This document shows, in pieces, positions 21,529 to 31,087 of a stretch of 64,000 nt of DNA. The DNA lies in NCBI GenBank assembly GCA_029863605.1, contig JAOTVB010000006.1:62001-126000 (forward strand), read 5' to 3'. Origin of the DNA: Myxococcales bacterium. Its GTDB lineage: Bacteria > Myxococcota_A > Polyangia > Polyangiales > Houyiibacteriaceae. The notes beneath the pieces are model-generated. The model saw only the letters and a list, made by a program, of their open reading frames with translations. It did not search any database and had not been told where the DNA came from. Made by a program: the position numbers and the translations under genes. How positions within the stretch are numbered: position 1 is the first letter of the stretch; each line of letters opens with the position of its first letter.

Positions 21529-22311
21529 TCAAGCGCGCTGGCTCGAAACGGATATAACTTCGCCGGTCATGTAGGAGCTGTAATCGCTTGCCAGGAAGAC
21601 CATCACGTTCGAGATTTCCCATGGCTCAGCGCCTCGCCCAAAGGCCTCGCGCTTTTCGAGCTCCTCGAGCAGCCCAGGCGGAGTCACTTTCTCCAAGAAC
21701 GCATGCATGGCGAGTGAGGGAGCGACGCAGTTCACCCGGACAGCACGCTCAGCCGCTTCAATCGCAGCGCACCGCGTGAGTGCCATGACCCCCGCTTTGG
21801 CCGCCGCGTAGTGTGACTGACCTTCCTGTGCTCTCCATCCGAGAACCGATGCGTTGTTCACGATCGCTCCCTGGCCTCGCGGCATCATGTGCTTGAGCGC
21901 TGCTCGCGTGCATCGGAAGCACCCATTGAGGGTCACGTCGAGCACGGCGCTCCACTGGTCGTCCGTCATGTCGACGATCTTCGCGTACCCGCCAAGCCCT
22001 GCGTTGTTCATCAGGACGTCGATGTGGCCCATCTTCTTCAACGCAAACGCAAACATGGCCTGCACTTCGTCTTCCTTGGTGACGTTGCACATCACGGTGG
22101 TCGGACGAAGCCCTGCCTCGGCTTCGATCTCGTCGGCGGCTTCTTGAAGCCGACGTTCGTGGATGTCGCTGATTACGAGAGCGGCGCACCCCTCTTCTGC
22201 GCAACGCATTGCGGTGGCGAACCCGATGCCGGTCCCCGCGGCAGCGGTCACGAGAACGGTCTTCCCTTCGAGCAGCTTGTGCCCCCCAACGTACATCGGT
22301 TTGTTGGTCAT
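21529..22311 (-). CDS. ipdF: IpdF-like SDR of steroid ring C/D degradation
   Basis: The 260-residue SDR has the unusual TAAAGTGIG cofactor motif, ISDIHERRL, NNASVLGWRAQ and the catalytic YAAAK (SHYAAAKAGVMALTR), ending VISVSSQ. This combination closely matches the mycobacterial 5-hydroxy-HIP/HIC-CoA dehydrogenase IpdF as I remember it. The ATG at 22311 overlaps the FadE30 stop by 4 bases; a longer frame to 22413 runs into that gene and was rejected. It is last in a six-gene minus-strand operon that begins at 27336. Confidence 0.88.
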   Translation of the reverse strand: MTNKPMYVGGHKLLEGKTVLVTAAAGTGIGFATAMRCAEEGCAALVISDIHERRLQEAADEIEAEAGLRPTTVMCNVTKEDEVQAMFAFALKKMGHIDVLMNNAGLGGYAKIVDMTDDQWSAVLDVTLNGCFRCTRAALKHMMPRGQGAIVNNASVLGWRAQEGQSHYAAAKAGVMALTRCAAIEAAERAVRVNCVAPSLAMHAFLEKVTPPGLLEELEKREAFGRGAEPWEISNVMVFLASDYSSYMTGEVISVSSQRA

Positions 22312-23483
22312 CGTGGCTCCTTCGGTAGGCCGAGTCCTCGTTCGCCGATGATGTTGCGTTGAATTTGGTTGGACCCGGCGTAGATCGTGTCGGCTCGCGA
22401 AAAGAGATACCATTTTTGCATTCCCGTCAGCTCGTAGGGGCCTGCTTCCAGCATTTCGCCTTCGGCGCCGAGTAAATCCATCGCGAGCTTTCCGAGGTCA
22501 CGGTGCCAGTTGGACCAGTAGAGCTTGCTGATGAGGGCTTCGCGGTTGAGGTCTGTACCCTCGTGTTCCAGCATGCGGAGCGCATTGACCCGCATGATCT
22601 TGAGCCCGATCCATGCGTCGGCTAGCCGTTGTCGGAATACCGGATCCTTCGCTGCACCGGTGTGTTTCGCCGTCGCGATCACCTGCTCGAATTCCTTCTG
22701 GAAAAGATACTGCTGGCTGAGGGTCGATGCTCCACGCTCGAAGGCGAGCGTGCCCATTGCAACCTTCCAACCGTTATTCACACCGCCTACCACATTGCCC
22801 TCACTCGTCCGCGCCCCATCGAAGAACACTTCCGCGAACTCTGCGCCTCCGCCCATCTGCTTGATCGGGCGCACCTCGATCCCCGCCTGCTTCATAGGGA
22901 CGAGGATACAGCTGATGCCCCGGTGTTTTGGCGCTTCAGGGTCGGTTCGGCAAAGCACGAAGCACCAGTCGGAGTATTGCGCGCCAGAGGTCCAGATCTT
23001 CTGCCCTTCGATGACCCACTCCTTCCCCTCGAGGGTTGCCTTCGTTTGAACTGAGGCGAGATCGGAGCCTGCCCCGGGCTCCGAGTATCCCTGACACCAG
23101 ATCTCCTCGCCCGAAATGATCGGTGGCAAAAACCGCTTTTGCAGCTCGGGAGTGCCGAAATGGATCAGCGTCGGCCCGAGTAGGGTTTCACCGATGTGCC
23201 CGACGTTCCCTGGACCGTTGGCTCGAACGTACTCCTCGTTGAAGACGGCCTCTTCCTTGATCGTGCATCCTCGCCCTCCGAACTCTTTGGGCCAACCGAT
23301 GCAGTTCCATCCGGCGGCGCCCATCACCTTGCCCCATGCGATGCGTTCCTCGACGAACGAGTCCTGGTCGCCCGATGCGCCGCGGCCTTGCAGATGCTTG
23401 AAAGGGCCGTTGAGCTGCTGTTCTAGCCAGGCGCGGGCTTCGTCCCGGAATACTTTCTCTTTCTCAGATAGCTGGAGCTCCAT
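22308..23483 (-). CDS. fadE30: FadE30-like acyl-CoA dehydrogenase (HIP-CoA dehydrogenation)
   Basis: The 391-residue acyl-CoA dehydrogenase shows CQGYSEPGAGSDLAS and KIWTSGAQYSDW (FAD/substrate loops) and ends with YAGSNQIQRNIIGERGLGLP. The sequence resembles FadE30, which oxidises the CoA ester of the ring C/D propionate HIP in steroid degradation. The start at 23483 was chosen over the long upstream extension because MELQLSEKEKVFRDEARAWL is a typical N-terminus. It overlaps its partner dehydrogenase by one base and ipdF by four. Confidence 0.87.
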   Translation of the reverse strand: MELQLSEKEKVFRDEARAWLEQQLNGPFKHLQGRGASGDQDSFVEERIAWGKVMGAAGWNCIGWPKEFGGRGCTIKEEAVFNEEYVRANGPGNVGHIGETLLGPTLIHFGTPELQKRFLPPIISGEEIWCQGYSEPGAGSDLASVQTKATLEGKEWVIEGQKIWTSGAQYSDWCFVLCRTDPEAPKHRGISCILVPMKQAGIEVRPIKQMGGGAEFAEVFFDGARTSEGNVVGGVNNGWKVAMGTLAFERGASTLSQQYLFQKEFEQVIATAKHTGAAKDPVFRQRLADAWIGLKIMRVNALRMLEHEGTDLNREALISKLYWSNWHRDLGKLAMDLLGAEGEMLEAGPYELTGMQKWYLFSRADTIYAGSNQIQRNIIGERGLGLPKEPR

Positions 23484-24622
23484 TACAAACCCATCCGTTG
23501 CGCGACTCGCTCGCGGTGAAGCGCGGGAGCGCCGAAGAGCATCTCCGAGGATTTCGCGCGCTTGAAGTAAAGGTGCGCCGGGTGCTCCCACGTGAAGCCG
23601 ATGCCTCCGTGGATCTGGATGGTCTCCGCGGCGCAGTGAAAAACCGCGTCCGAACAATAGGCCTTGGCCGACGATGCACTCTCGGCGAGCTCGGTTGCGC
23701 CTTGCGCGGCCAGGGCGCTTGCATAGAAAGCGGACGACCGGGCTGCCTCGACGATCATCAGCATGTCGGCGCACTTGTGCTTGATCGCTTGGAAGGAGCC
23801 GATCGGGCGACCGAACTGTTCTCGTACTTTCGCGTGCTCGACTGACATATCGAGGCACGCCTCCGCCGCACCGACCTGCTCGGCGGCAAGCGCGATCATT
23901 GCCAGGTCGATCGTTCGTTCACATAGGGGCCAACCTCTGCCTTCCTCTCCAAGTAGGCAGTCCGCGGGTACGATCACGTCGTCGAGCTCGATGGCCGCCT
24001 GCCGGCGGGTTTGGTCGAGCGTTGGAAGCCATGAACGCATCATGCCCTTCGTATCGGCGGGAAGCGCGAAGAGACTGACTCCTTGGTTGCCCTGGCTTCC
24101 TTCGGAACGTGCCGCGACGATGACGAGATCCGCGGTGTGCCCATCCAGTACGTAATGCTTGTGGCCGCGAAGCACGTACCCCGCACCACTCCGCGCGTAT
24201 GTCGCTTCGATGCCACTGCTGTCCCATCGACCGTTCTTCTCAGTGTAGGCCAACGTGGCTGTCATCTCGCCCGCCGCGATCGATGGCAACCAACGCCTTC
24301 TCTGTTCAGGATCGCCGCCGAGCAACAACGCGTTTGCGCCTAGGCAGATCGTCGAAAAGAAGGGCGCGCAGAGCAGCGCCCGACCCATCTCTTCCATCAG
24401 TGGATGCAGGTCTAAATAACTCATTCCAAGCCCGCCGTACTCCTCCGGAATGGTGAGCGCGGTCCAAGCGAGGTCTTCGGCGAGCCGCTCCCAGACCGAG
24501 TCGTCGTAGCCTTGCTCGGTCTCCATCGCAGCGCGAACGTGCCTTTCCGACGAAGCAGCCTCGAGGAATCGTCGCGCTGCTCTTCTGAGCTCGTCCTGGT
24601 CTTCCGAGAAAGAAAACTCCAT
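23483..24622 (-). CDS. acyl-CoA dehydrogenase, short partner subunit
   Basis: A 379-residue acyl-CoA dehydrogenase starting MEFSFSEDQDELRRAARRFL, with IQIHGGIGFTWEHPAHLYFKR (about 333-353). It lacks the C-terminal YEGT/YAGT-EIQ loop of the preceding type and instead ends RVAQRMGL. Steroid dehydrogenases often form alpha2beta2 complexes of two unlike subunits encoded side by side, and this gene overlaps fadE30 by one base. Which substrate the pair uses is inferred from ipdF and fadE30. Confidence 0.83.
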   Translation of the reverse strand: MEFSFSEDQDELRRAARRFLEAASSERHVRAAMETEQGYDDSVWERLAEDLAWTALTIPEEYGGLGMSYLDLHPLMEEMGRALLCAPFFSTICLGANALLLGGDPEQRRRWLPSIAAGEMTATLAYTEKNGRWDSSGIEATYARSGAGYVLRGHKHYVLDGHTADLVIVAARSEGSQGNQGVSLFALPADTKGMMRSWLPTLDQTRRQAAIELDDVIVPADCLLGEEGRGWPLCERTIDLAMIALAAEQVGAAEACLDMSVEHAKVREQFGRPIGSFQAIKHKCADMLMIVEAARSSAFYASALAAQGATELAESASSAKAYCSDAVFHCAAETIQIHGGIGFTWEHPAHLYFKRAKSSEMLFGAPALHRERVAQRMGL

Positions 24623-24626
24623 GCGC

Positions 24627-25409
24627 CTACTCGCCCCGGTGAATGTTAGCGGCCGTCAGGAATGCGGGCGTCTCTCCGCCGCCGTGAAGGACTAGGTTGG
24701 CGCCGCTCACATACGACGCGAGCGGCGACGCGAGGTACAGGCACGCGCCTGCCACGTCTTCGGGCGTTCCGAGGCGCTTGAGAGGGACGGTATCGGCAAC
24801 CCGAGCGATTCCGGCCGCATCGCCGTAGTGCAAGTGCGCCTGCTCGGTTTTAATCATGCCCGGAGAAACCGCGTTGACGCGCACCTTCGGGCCCCACTCG
24901 ATCGCCAGGCTTCCCGTCAAGTTGATCAGCCCGGCCTTCGCTGCGCCATACGCTGCAGTGCCCGGCGACGGTCGTACCCCAGAAACGCTGGCGACGTTGA
25001 TGATGACGCCGCCGGTGTCCTGACCCTGCATCACCCGGTTGGCCTGTTGCGCGCCGTGAAGCGCAGCGATCAGATTGAGCTGGATCACCTTCTCCGAGAA
25101 TCGCGGCGACGCGGTGGCTGCCTCGGTGAAGGGAGCGCCCCCGGCATTGTTCACCAGAACGTCCAGTCGGCCCCAGCGCTGGACGACTTTGTCGATCATC
25201 GCCTCGACCTGCTTGGGATCTCTCACGTCGGCACCGATGAAAAGGGCGCGCTTCCCGCCTCCGCTTGGGAGCTCGTCGGGCTCTTTCCGGCCAGACACCG
25301 CCACGTCAGCGCCAGCGTCGAGAAACGCCTCGGCGATCCCGCGGCCGATCCCACGGCTGCCACCCGTGATCAGAACCGCCTTCGCGCTGAAGTCGAAGGG
25401 ACCGCTCAT
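24627..25409 (-). CDS. short-chain dehydrogenase (Rv3549c-like by position)
   Basis: The 260-residue SDR has TGGSRGIG, NNAGG, Ser in VASVSG and the catalytic YGAAK, followed by the SPGMIKTEQ loop. The ATG at 25409 overlaps the upstream SDR stop by 4 bases; an in-frame extension to 25487 was rejected. It lies 4 bases upstream of the acyl-CoA dehydrogenase gene in the ring C/D operon. In M. tuberculosis two SDR genes flank echA20-ipdABC, and this and the next protein look like their counterparts. The substrate is unproven. Confidence 0.8.
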   Translation of the reverse strand: MSGPFDFSAKAVLITGGSRGIGRGIAEAFLDAGADVAVSGRKEPDELPSGGGKRALFIGADVRDPKQVEAMIDKVVQRWGRLDVLVNNAGGAPFTEAATASPRFSEKVIQLNLIAALHGAQQANRVMQGQDTGGVIINVASVSGVRPSPGTAAYGAAKAGLINLTGSLAIEWGPKVRVNAVSPGMIKTEQAHLHYGDAAGIARVADTVPLKRLGTPEDVAGACLYLASPLASYVSGANLVLHGGGETPAFLTAANIHRGE

Positions 25410-26311
25410 GTGCCGTAGACCTTGACGAGGGGCTGGGCCTTCGAAAGCAACGACCGAACCGCCTGTCCGACTTCGGCCGCGTCCCAACGCTTGCCAATGT
25501 CGACGCTCTGCTCTCGACGATACCCATCGAACACCGTGATCGTTCCGCCAAAGACCTCCCAGACGCGGCCGGTGACGTCCTTGGCCTCCTTGCTGGCGAG
25601 CCAGGCCACGAAAGGCGCAACGTTGCCCGGATCATTCACATCGAAGCCTTCGTCGGGCTTCTTCATCGCGTCTCCGAATGCACTCTCGGTCATCCGCGTT
25701 CGCGCGATGGGGCAGATCGCGTTGGCGGTGATCCCGTAACGCTCGAGCTCTGCCGCTTGAACCAGCGTCAACGTTGCGATGCCGGCCTTGGCAGCCGAGT
25801 AGCTCGACTGGCCGACGCTTCCCAACACGCCTGCGCCCGAGCTCGTATTGATGATCCGTGCATCGACCGGCTCGCCTGCTTTGACCTGCTCGCGCCAATG
25901 CGCCGCCGCGTGGCGCGACACACAGAAGTGCCCCTTCAGGTGAACCCGAATGACCGCATCCCACTCGTCTTCACTGCAACTGACAAACATCCGATCGCGA
26001 ACGAAGCCCGCGTTGTTGACGACGACATCGAGGCGACCAAACGTGTCGATCGCTTGGAGTACGAGGGCTTCGGATTGCCGCCAATCGGCTACGTCGGCGC
26101 CGTTGGCGACGGCTTCGCCCCCCATGTCGCGGATCGCCTCGACGACCTCGTCGGCGGGTCCCTGGCCGCTCACCTCTCCGCGGTTGGTGACGCCCAGGTC
26201 GTTCACTACGACTTTCGCCCCTTGTCGTGCGAGCTCGAGCGCATGCTCGCGGCCGATTCCGCGCCCTGCGCCCGTTACGATCACCACACGTCCTTCACAA
26301 ATTTGAGCCAT
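25406..26311 (-). CDS. hydroxyacyl-CoA/17-beta-hydroxysteroid dehydrogenase-like SDR (Rv3548c-like)
   Basis: This 301-residue SDR starts GRVVIVTGAGRGIGREHALEL with VVVNDLG after strand 2, the pattern of the MFE-2/HSD17B4 branch that oxidises 3-hydroxyacyl-CoAs or 17-beta-hydroxysteroids with NAD. Catalytic YSAAK is present (SSYSAAKAGIATLT). It lies 2 bases after the MDR reductase gene. It probably serves beta-oxidation of a steroid intermediate; exact step unresolved. Confidence 0.82.
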   Translation of the reverse strand: MAQICEGRVVIVTGAGRGIGREHALELARQGAKVVVNDLGVTNRGEVSGQGPADEVVEAIRDMGGEAVANGADVADWRQSEALVLQAIDTFGRLDVVVNNAGFVRDRMFVSCSEDEWDAVIRVHLKGHFCVSRHAAAHWREQVKAGEPVDARIINTSSGAGVLGSVGQSSYSAAKAGIATLTLVQAAELERYGITANAICPIARTRMTESAFGDAMKKPDEGFDVNDPGNVAPFVAWLASKEAKDVTGRVWEVFGGTITVFDGYRREQSVDIGKRWDAAEVGQAVRSLLSKAQPLVKVYGT

Positions 26312-26313
26312 GA

Positions 26314-27336
26314 CTAGACCTCTGGGTCGGCCAATTTGACCATGAGTTTTCCCCGGTGCTCACCAGTGAACAACCGAAGCAGGTGCGACGGAGCGTTTTC
26401 CAATCCATCGACGATGTCGTCGCGGTACTTCAGTCGCCCTTCGCGGATCCAGCGCGCAAGGACAGCGCGCGCCTCGTCGTAGCGGCCCGCGAAATCTAAG
26501 GTCGTGAAGCCTTCCATTCGGGCGCTCTTCACGAGGAGTTGGAGATAGTTGTCCGGCCCGGGCGGTCGCTCGTCCGCGTTGATTTGAGACATCGCCCCGC
26601 AGAGGGCGACGCGGCCGCGGCGATTGAGCCGGGTGAGGGCAGTGTTCAGGATCTCGCCGCCCACGCTATCGAAGAAGACGTCGATCCCCTGGGGACAGGC
26701 CTCTTTGAGAGCGATTCGCAGGTCGGCGGTTTTGTAATTGATCGCTGCGTCGTACCCGAGCGCATCGGTCAGCCATGAACACTTGTCGTCACTACCGGTC
26801 AGTCCGACAGCACGACAGCCCTTGATCCGCGCGATCTGCCCGACGATCGATCCCACGCCGCCGGCGGCGGCAGAGACCAGTACCGTTTCGCCGTCCCTGG
26901 GCCGCCCGACCTCCAAAAGACCAAAGTACGCGGTCAGCCCAGTGCCACCGAGCACGCTGAGCATGGCGTGCAGGGGGATCCCCTCGATCATGTTAACTTT
27001 CCCATGCAGATTCGAAACCGGCACCGTGCTGAACGATTCCCAGGCCGCCAGCCCTTGGACGATCTGTCCCGTGAACCATCCCTCCGCGTTCGACTCGACG
27101 ATTTGGGATAGTGTCCCGCTTCGGATGGGCTCGCCGATCGCGATCGGCGGCAGGTATGACTTCGCGTCGCTCATCCAACCGCGGATCGCAGGGTCGATCG
27201 ACAGATAGAGATTCTTGAGCAGTACCTCTCCACGGCTGGGGCTCCGAAGGCGCCCCTCGCCACTTTCGAAGTCGTCGTCGGCGGGCGCTCCCACGGGTCG
27301 CTTCTTCAATAGAATCTGGCGGTTGGCATCGGTCAC
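26314..27336 (-). CDS. zinc-free medium-chain NADP oxidoreductase (PTGR/CurA type), first gene of ring C/D operon
   Basis: The 340-residue protein shows the prostaglandin-reductase pattern: VLLKNLYLSIDPAIRGWM near the N-terminus, GGTGLTAYFGLLEVG, then VSAAAGGVGSIVGQIARIKG as the nucleotide site. No zinc ligands are seen. Such enzymes reduce 2-alkenals or enones with NADPH. The perfect KstR-type palindrome 27367-27380 stands 31 bases upstream, and five sterol genes follow in the same operon, so an unsaturated sterol intermediate is a likely substrate. That link is inference. Confidence 0.85.
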   Translation of the reverse strand: MTDANRQILLKKRPVGAPADDDFESGEGRLRSPSRGEVLLKNLYLSIDPAIRGWMSDAKSYLPPIAIGEPIRSGTLSQIVESNAEGWFTGQIVQGLAAWESFSTVPVSNLHGKVNMIEGIPLHAMLSVLGGTGLTAYFGLLEVGRPRDGETVLVSAAAGGVGSIVGQIARIKGCRAVGLTGSDDKCSWLTDALGYDAAINYKTADLRIALKEACPQGIDVFFDSVGGEILNTALTRLNRRGRVALCGAMSQINADERPPGPDNYLQLLVKSARMEGFTTLDFAGRYDEARAVLARWIREGRLKYRDDIVDGLENAPSHLLRLFTGEHRGKLMVKLADPEV

Positions 27337-27366
27337 GAACGGCTCACTCGTCCCGGGCTTCTAGAG

Positions 27367-27380
27367 TGAAACATGTTTCA
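27367..27380. promoter_or_regulatory. KstR-type operator, site 2 (MDR-SDR-SDR-ACAD-fadE30-ipdF operon)
   Basis: TGAAACATGTTTCA is a complete 14-bp palindrome fitting TnnAACnnGTTnnA. It lies 31 bases upstream of the operon start at 27336 (minus strand) and 116 bases before the Cys-rich mini-gene on the other strand. The rest of the 27337-27495 gap holds only GC-rich sequence with a GGCGCC repeat. Confidence 0.75.
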
Positions 27381-27495
27381 TTTTTTGCAACCAGAGCCAT
27401 ACCGGCGCCGGCGCCGCTGACACAGGCCCCGGCACTGACGCTGGCACCGTCCCTGCCACTGTCATAGTCTGCTCGTGCAAACTCGGAGGTGATGC

Positions 27496-27711
27496 ATGCG
27501 GTGGGTATTCTTCCTTCTGTTGCTGGTTGGCGCGCTCGCGCTCGTGGGCAGCGACTGCGACCAGGCGCTCTTCGCGCCGATCAGCTGTGAGGACCAGGCC
27601 GATTGTGAGATCGCATGCGAGGAGCTTTGCGCCTTGGGAGGTGAAGAGGTCATGTCTGCAGAGTGCGATGCGAACGGCTTTTGTGATTGCCTGTGCATGC
27701 CTGCGCAGTGA
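27496..27711 (+). CDS. exported cysteine-rich mini-protein, unknown
   Basis: The 71-residue product starts after a near-perfect ribosome-binding site (GGAGGTGA at 27485-27492). Residues 1-18 are a signal peptide-like hydrophobic stretch. Nine cysteines follow at 21, 31, 37, 41, 45, 57, 63, 65 and 67, including CxxxC and CxC spacings. The mature part is strongly acidic (many Glu/Asp). No lipobox is convincing. I do not recognise the family. It is an isolated gene between two minus-strand sterol operons, converging with the thiolase gene 15 bases downstream. Confidence 0.68.
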   Translation: MRWVFFLLLLVGALALVGSDCDQALFAPISCEDQADCEIACEELCALGGEEVMSAECDANGFCDCLCMPAQ

Positions 27712-27726
27712 GATGACCGGCGCGGG

Positions 27727-28950
<1,224 letters not shown>

Positions 28951-28952
28951 AT

Positions 28953-30659
28953 TTACTCCTCGATAAAGGTCGAATCTCGCGCATCGCGCAGTGGTTGCTT
29001 TAGCACTTTTCCGGTGGCATTGCGCGGCAAGGGCTCTTTTCGAACCTCCCACTGGCTTGGCACCTTGTAATAGGCGAGAGCCTTGGCCACCCAATCCCGA
29101 AGCTCCTCGGTCGCGACTTCGCGGCCTTCGCGGAAGACGACGACCGCCTTTACCTCTTCACCCAGATCGGGGTGTTGCACCCCGAGCACGGCTGCTTCGG
29201 CCACCGCGGGGTGCGCCTGCAAGCGCTGCTCGATCTCGAAGGGGTATACATTCTCGCCGCCACGCAAGATCAAGTCGCGCTTGCGCGACGCGATGTAAAG
29301 CCGTCCGTTTTCGAATCGACCCACATCGCCGGTCTTGAGCCACCGGCCAGGCTTGATCGCTTTGGCCGTCGCCTCGGGATCCTCCCAGTACTCGAGCATG
29401 ACGAGGGGGCCGCGTAGGTGAATTTCACCTTCTTCACCGTCGGGCAACGGATTGCCGTCCTCGTCGCGAATCTCGACATCCACGATGGGCACGGGTCGGC
29501 CGACCGAAGACGGATCCTTCGTCAGCTCCTCGCCAGCATTCAAGGTTGCAAACGCCGTCCCCTCGGTCAGGCCGTAACCGACCCCCATCGTGTGGCTGCA
29601 CTGAGGCCAGCGCTCCTGCGCCTTTTCGAGAAGACTTGATGGGATCGGTGATCCTCCGCCGCCCACCGATCGAAGCGAGCTCAAGTCATAGTTGCCTGCG
29701 TCGGGGTGGCTCAAGAGCCGGTTCAACACCGTGGCCGTGTAGCCCCAGCCCGTCACTTTCTCCCGTTCGATCATTCCGAGAACCGCCTTGGGATCGAACC
29801 GACCCATCGGCCACACGGTCTTGGCGCCGCCGGCAAGTCCGGTCATGGCTGCACAGTGGAGCCCAGAGACGTGAAAGAGGGGACTCGTCACGAGCACGGT
29901 GTTTGGAAGTTGCGGAAGCTCGGCTTGCTTGGGGTTGGCCATCATCAAGCGGGCGCCGTGAAAGAACGCCACCATCAGCATGTTGGTCATGTTGCCATGG
30001 GTGTGCACCACGCCCTTGGAGCGCCCAGTGGTTCCGCTGGTGTATAAGATGACCGCTGGATCGCTCTCGTCGATCGGTTGCGTAGGCATCGCACCACTGA
30101 CGTAGTCGGCAAGCAATCCGTCGAAGTCATCTTCGACGATGACCATCGGTATCCCGAGTGCGCCAGTGATTCTCTCGGCTCGCTTGCGATCCGCGATCAG
30201 AAGCTTGGGCTTGCTGTGGCCAATCGCGTAGCGGATTTCATCCTCGGTCCACCAGCCGTTGAGGCCTACGCAGATCGCTCCAAGGCTCACCGTCGCCCAA
30301 AAGGAGATCACCCACTCCGGACAATTTGCGGCCAGGATGGCTACCCGGTCGCCCGGACTCACACCAAACCGTTGCGAGAACGCGGCTGCCGCGCTTGCGA
30401 CGAGCCGCTCGTGGTCAGCAAACGTATAGCGCCGTTCAGTATCAACGTCGCGAAACACCATGTACTCGGCGTCCCCAAACTCTCGGGCGCGGAGAAGAAT
30501 GTCGCGAAGGGACCGGGGCCGGTTGACGAAAACCCGGACACGCTCTCCGAGCACTTCTTCCTCGCCAATTTCGAAGGGTGCTCCAGGAGCAAGGAGCTCT
30601 TGCTCGATCGCCACCATTCGGCTCGAGCTCGAGACACCTGCGGCTCTCATCGTGCTCAT
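28953..30659 (-). CDS. acyl-CoA ligase (FadD family)
   Basis: The 568-residue ANL ligase has the P-loop ILYTSGTTGRSKGVVH, the adenine motif GYGLTEGTAF, the gate TGDVGRFENGRLYIASRKRD (about 444-463) and the C-terminal catalytic Lys in PRNATGKVLKQPL. The ATG at 30659 overlaps the upstream small gene by 4 bases (ATGA), so the long upstream extension was rejected. It is not the FadD3 or FadD19 type and probably activates a side chain or fatty acid. Specificity cannot be read from sequence. Confidence 0.85.
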   Translation of the reverse strand: MSTMRAAGVSSSSRMVAIEQELLAPGAPFEIGEEEVLGERVRVFVNRPRSLRDILLRAREFGDAEYMVFRDVDTERRYTFADHERLVASAAAAFSQRFGVSPGDRVAILAANCPEWVISFWATVSLGAICVGLNGWWTEDEIRYAIGHSKPKLLIADRKRAERITGALGIPMVIVEDDFDGLLADYVSGAMPTQPIDESDPAVILYTSGTTGRSKGVVHTHGNMTNMLMVAFFHGARLMMANPKQAELPQLPNTVLVTSPLFHVSGLHCAAMTGLAGGAKTVWPMGRFDPKAVLGMIEREKVTGWGYTATVLNRLLSHPDAGNYDLSSLRSVGGGGSPIPSSLLEKAQERWPQCSHTMGVGYGLTEGTAFATLNAGEELTKDPSSVGRPVPIVDVEIRDEDGNPLPDGEEGEIHLRGPLVMLEYWEDPEATAKAIKPGRWLKTGDVGRFENGRLYIASRKRDLILRGGENVYPFEIEQRLQAHPAVAEAAVLGVQHPDLGEEVKAVVVFREGREVATEELRDWVAKALAYYKVPSQWEVRKEPLPRNATGKVLKQPLRDARDSTFIEE

Positions 30660-31051
30660 GACGCCGCTCTCTCCTCGAGCCGACCCCTCAGCCAAGTCTC
30701 CGCGGTGGGCACGTCTCGACACACCTTTACCGGAATCGGAATCGGCGTGACCCACACGATTGCCGTCCACAACCCCTGCTGAATCGGGCTCGTGAAAATC
30801 AATGCACCACCCGCACAGTTGGTCTTCAAGTGTTGTCGGTCTCGGTTGATCCAATCGACGATGCCCTTTCGTTGCACCGCCGATACCCGGCCGACCCGTT
30901 GAGCATCGATCACGACGGCGTACGGGTCTCCGCGACGCGCCCACTCGGACATCTGGTCGATGTGGGCCTGCCACTCGGCATCGTCGCACACCCCCTCATA
31001 CGTCATCCGGTAGAGCGGGCGATTGGTTTCATCGAAAATGACTCGACCCAT
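30656..31051 (-). CDS. small STAS/SpoIIAA-like protein, paralogue A
   Basis: The 131-residue protein has a short strand-rich N-terminus, YAVVIDAQRVG, then an AQRKGIVDWINRDRQHL helix and VKVCRDVPTAETWLRGRL at the end. It aligns by eye across its length with the product of 33595-34077 (AxQRxxxxxWxxxxRxxLxxN, and PTAxxxLRxxL-like ends). The pattern alpha/beta with a central Asp resembles STAS-like domains, but I give no function. It lies within the fadD3 operon and overlaps the ligase gene by 4 bases. Confidence 0.68.
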   Translation of the reverse strand: MGRVIFDETNRPLYRMTYEGVCDDAEWQAHIDQMSEWARRGDPYAVVIDAQRVGRVSAVQRKGIVDWINRDRQHLKTNCAGGALIFTSPIQQGLWTAIVWVTPIPIPVKVCRDVPTAETWLRGRLEERAAS

Positions 31052-31087
31052 GATCTTCGCCCACGAGTCTATCCCACGCCGCGTGGC

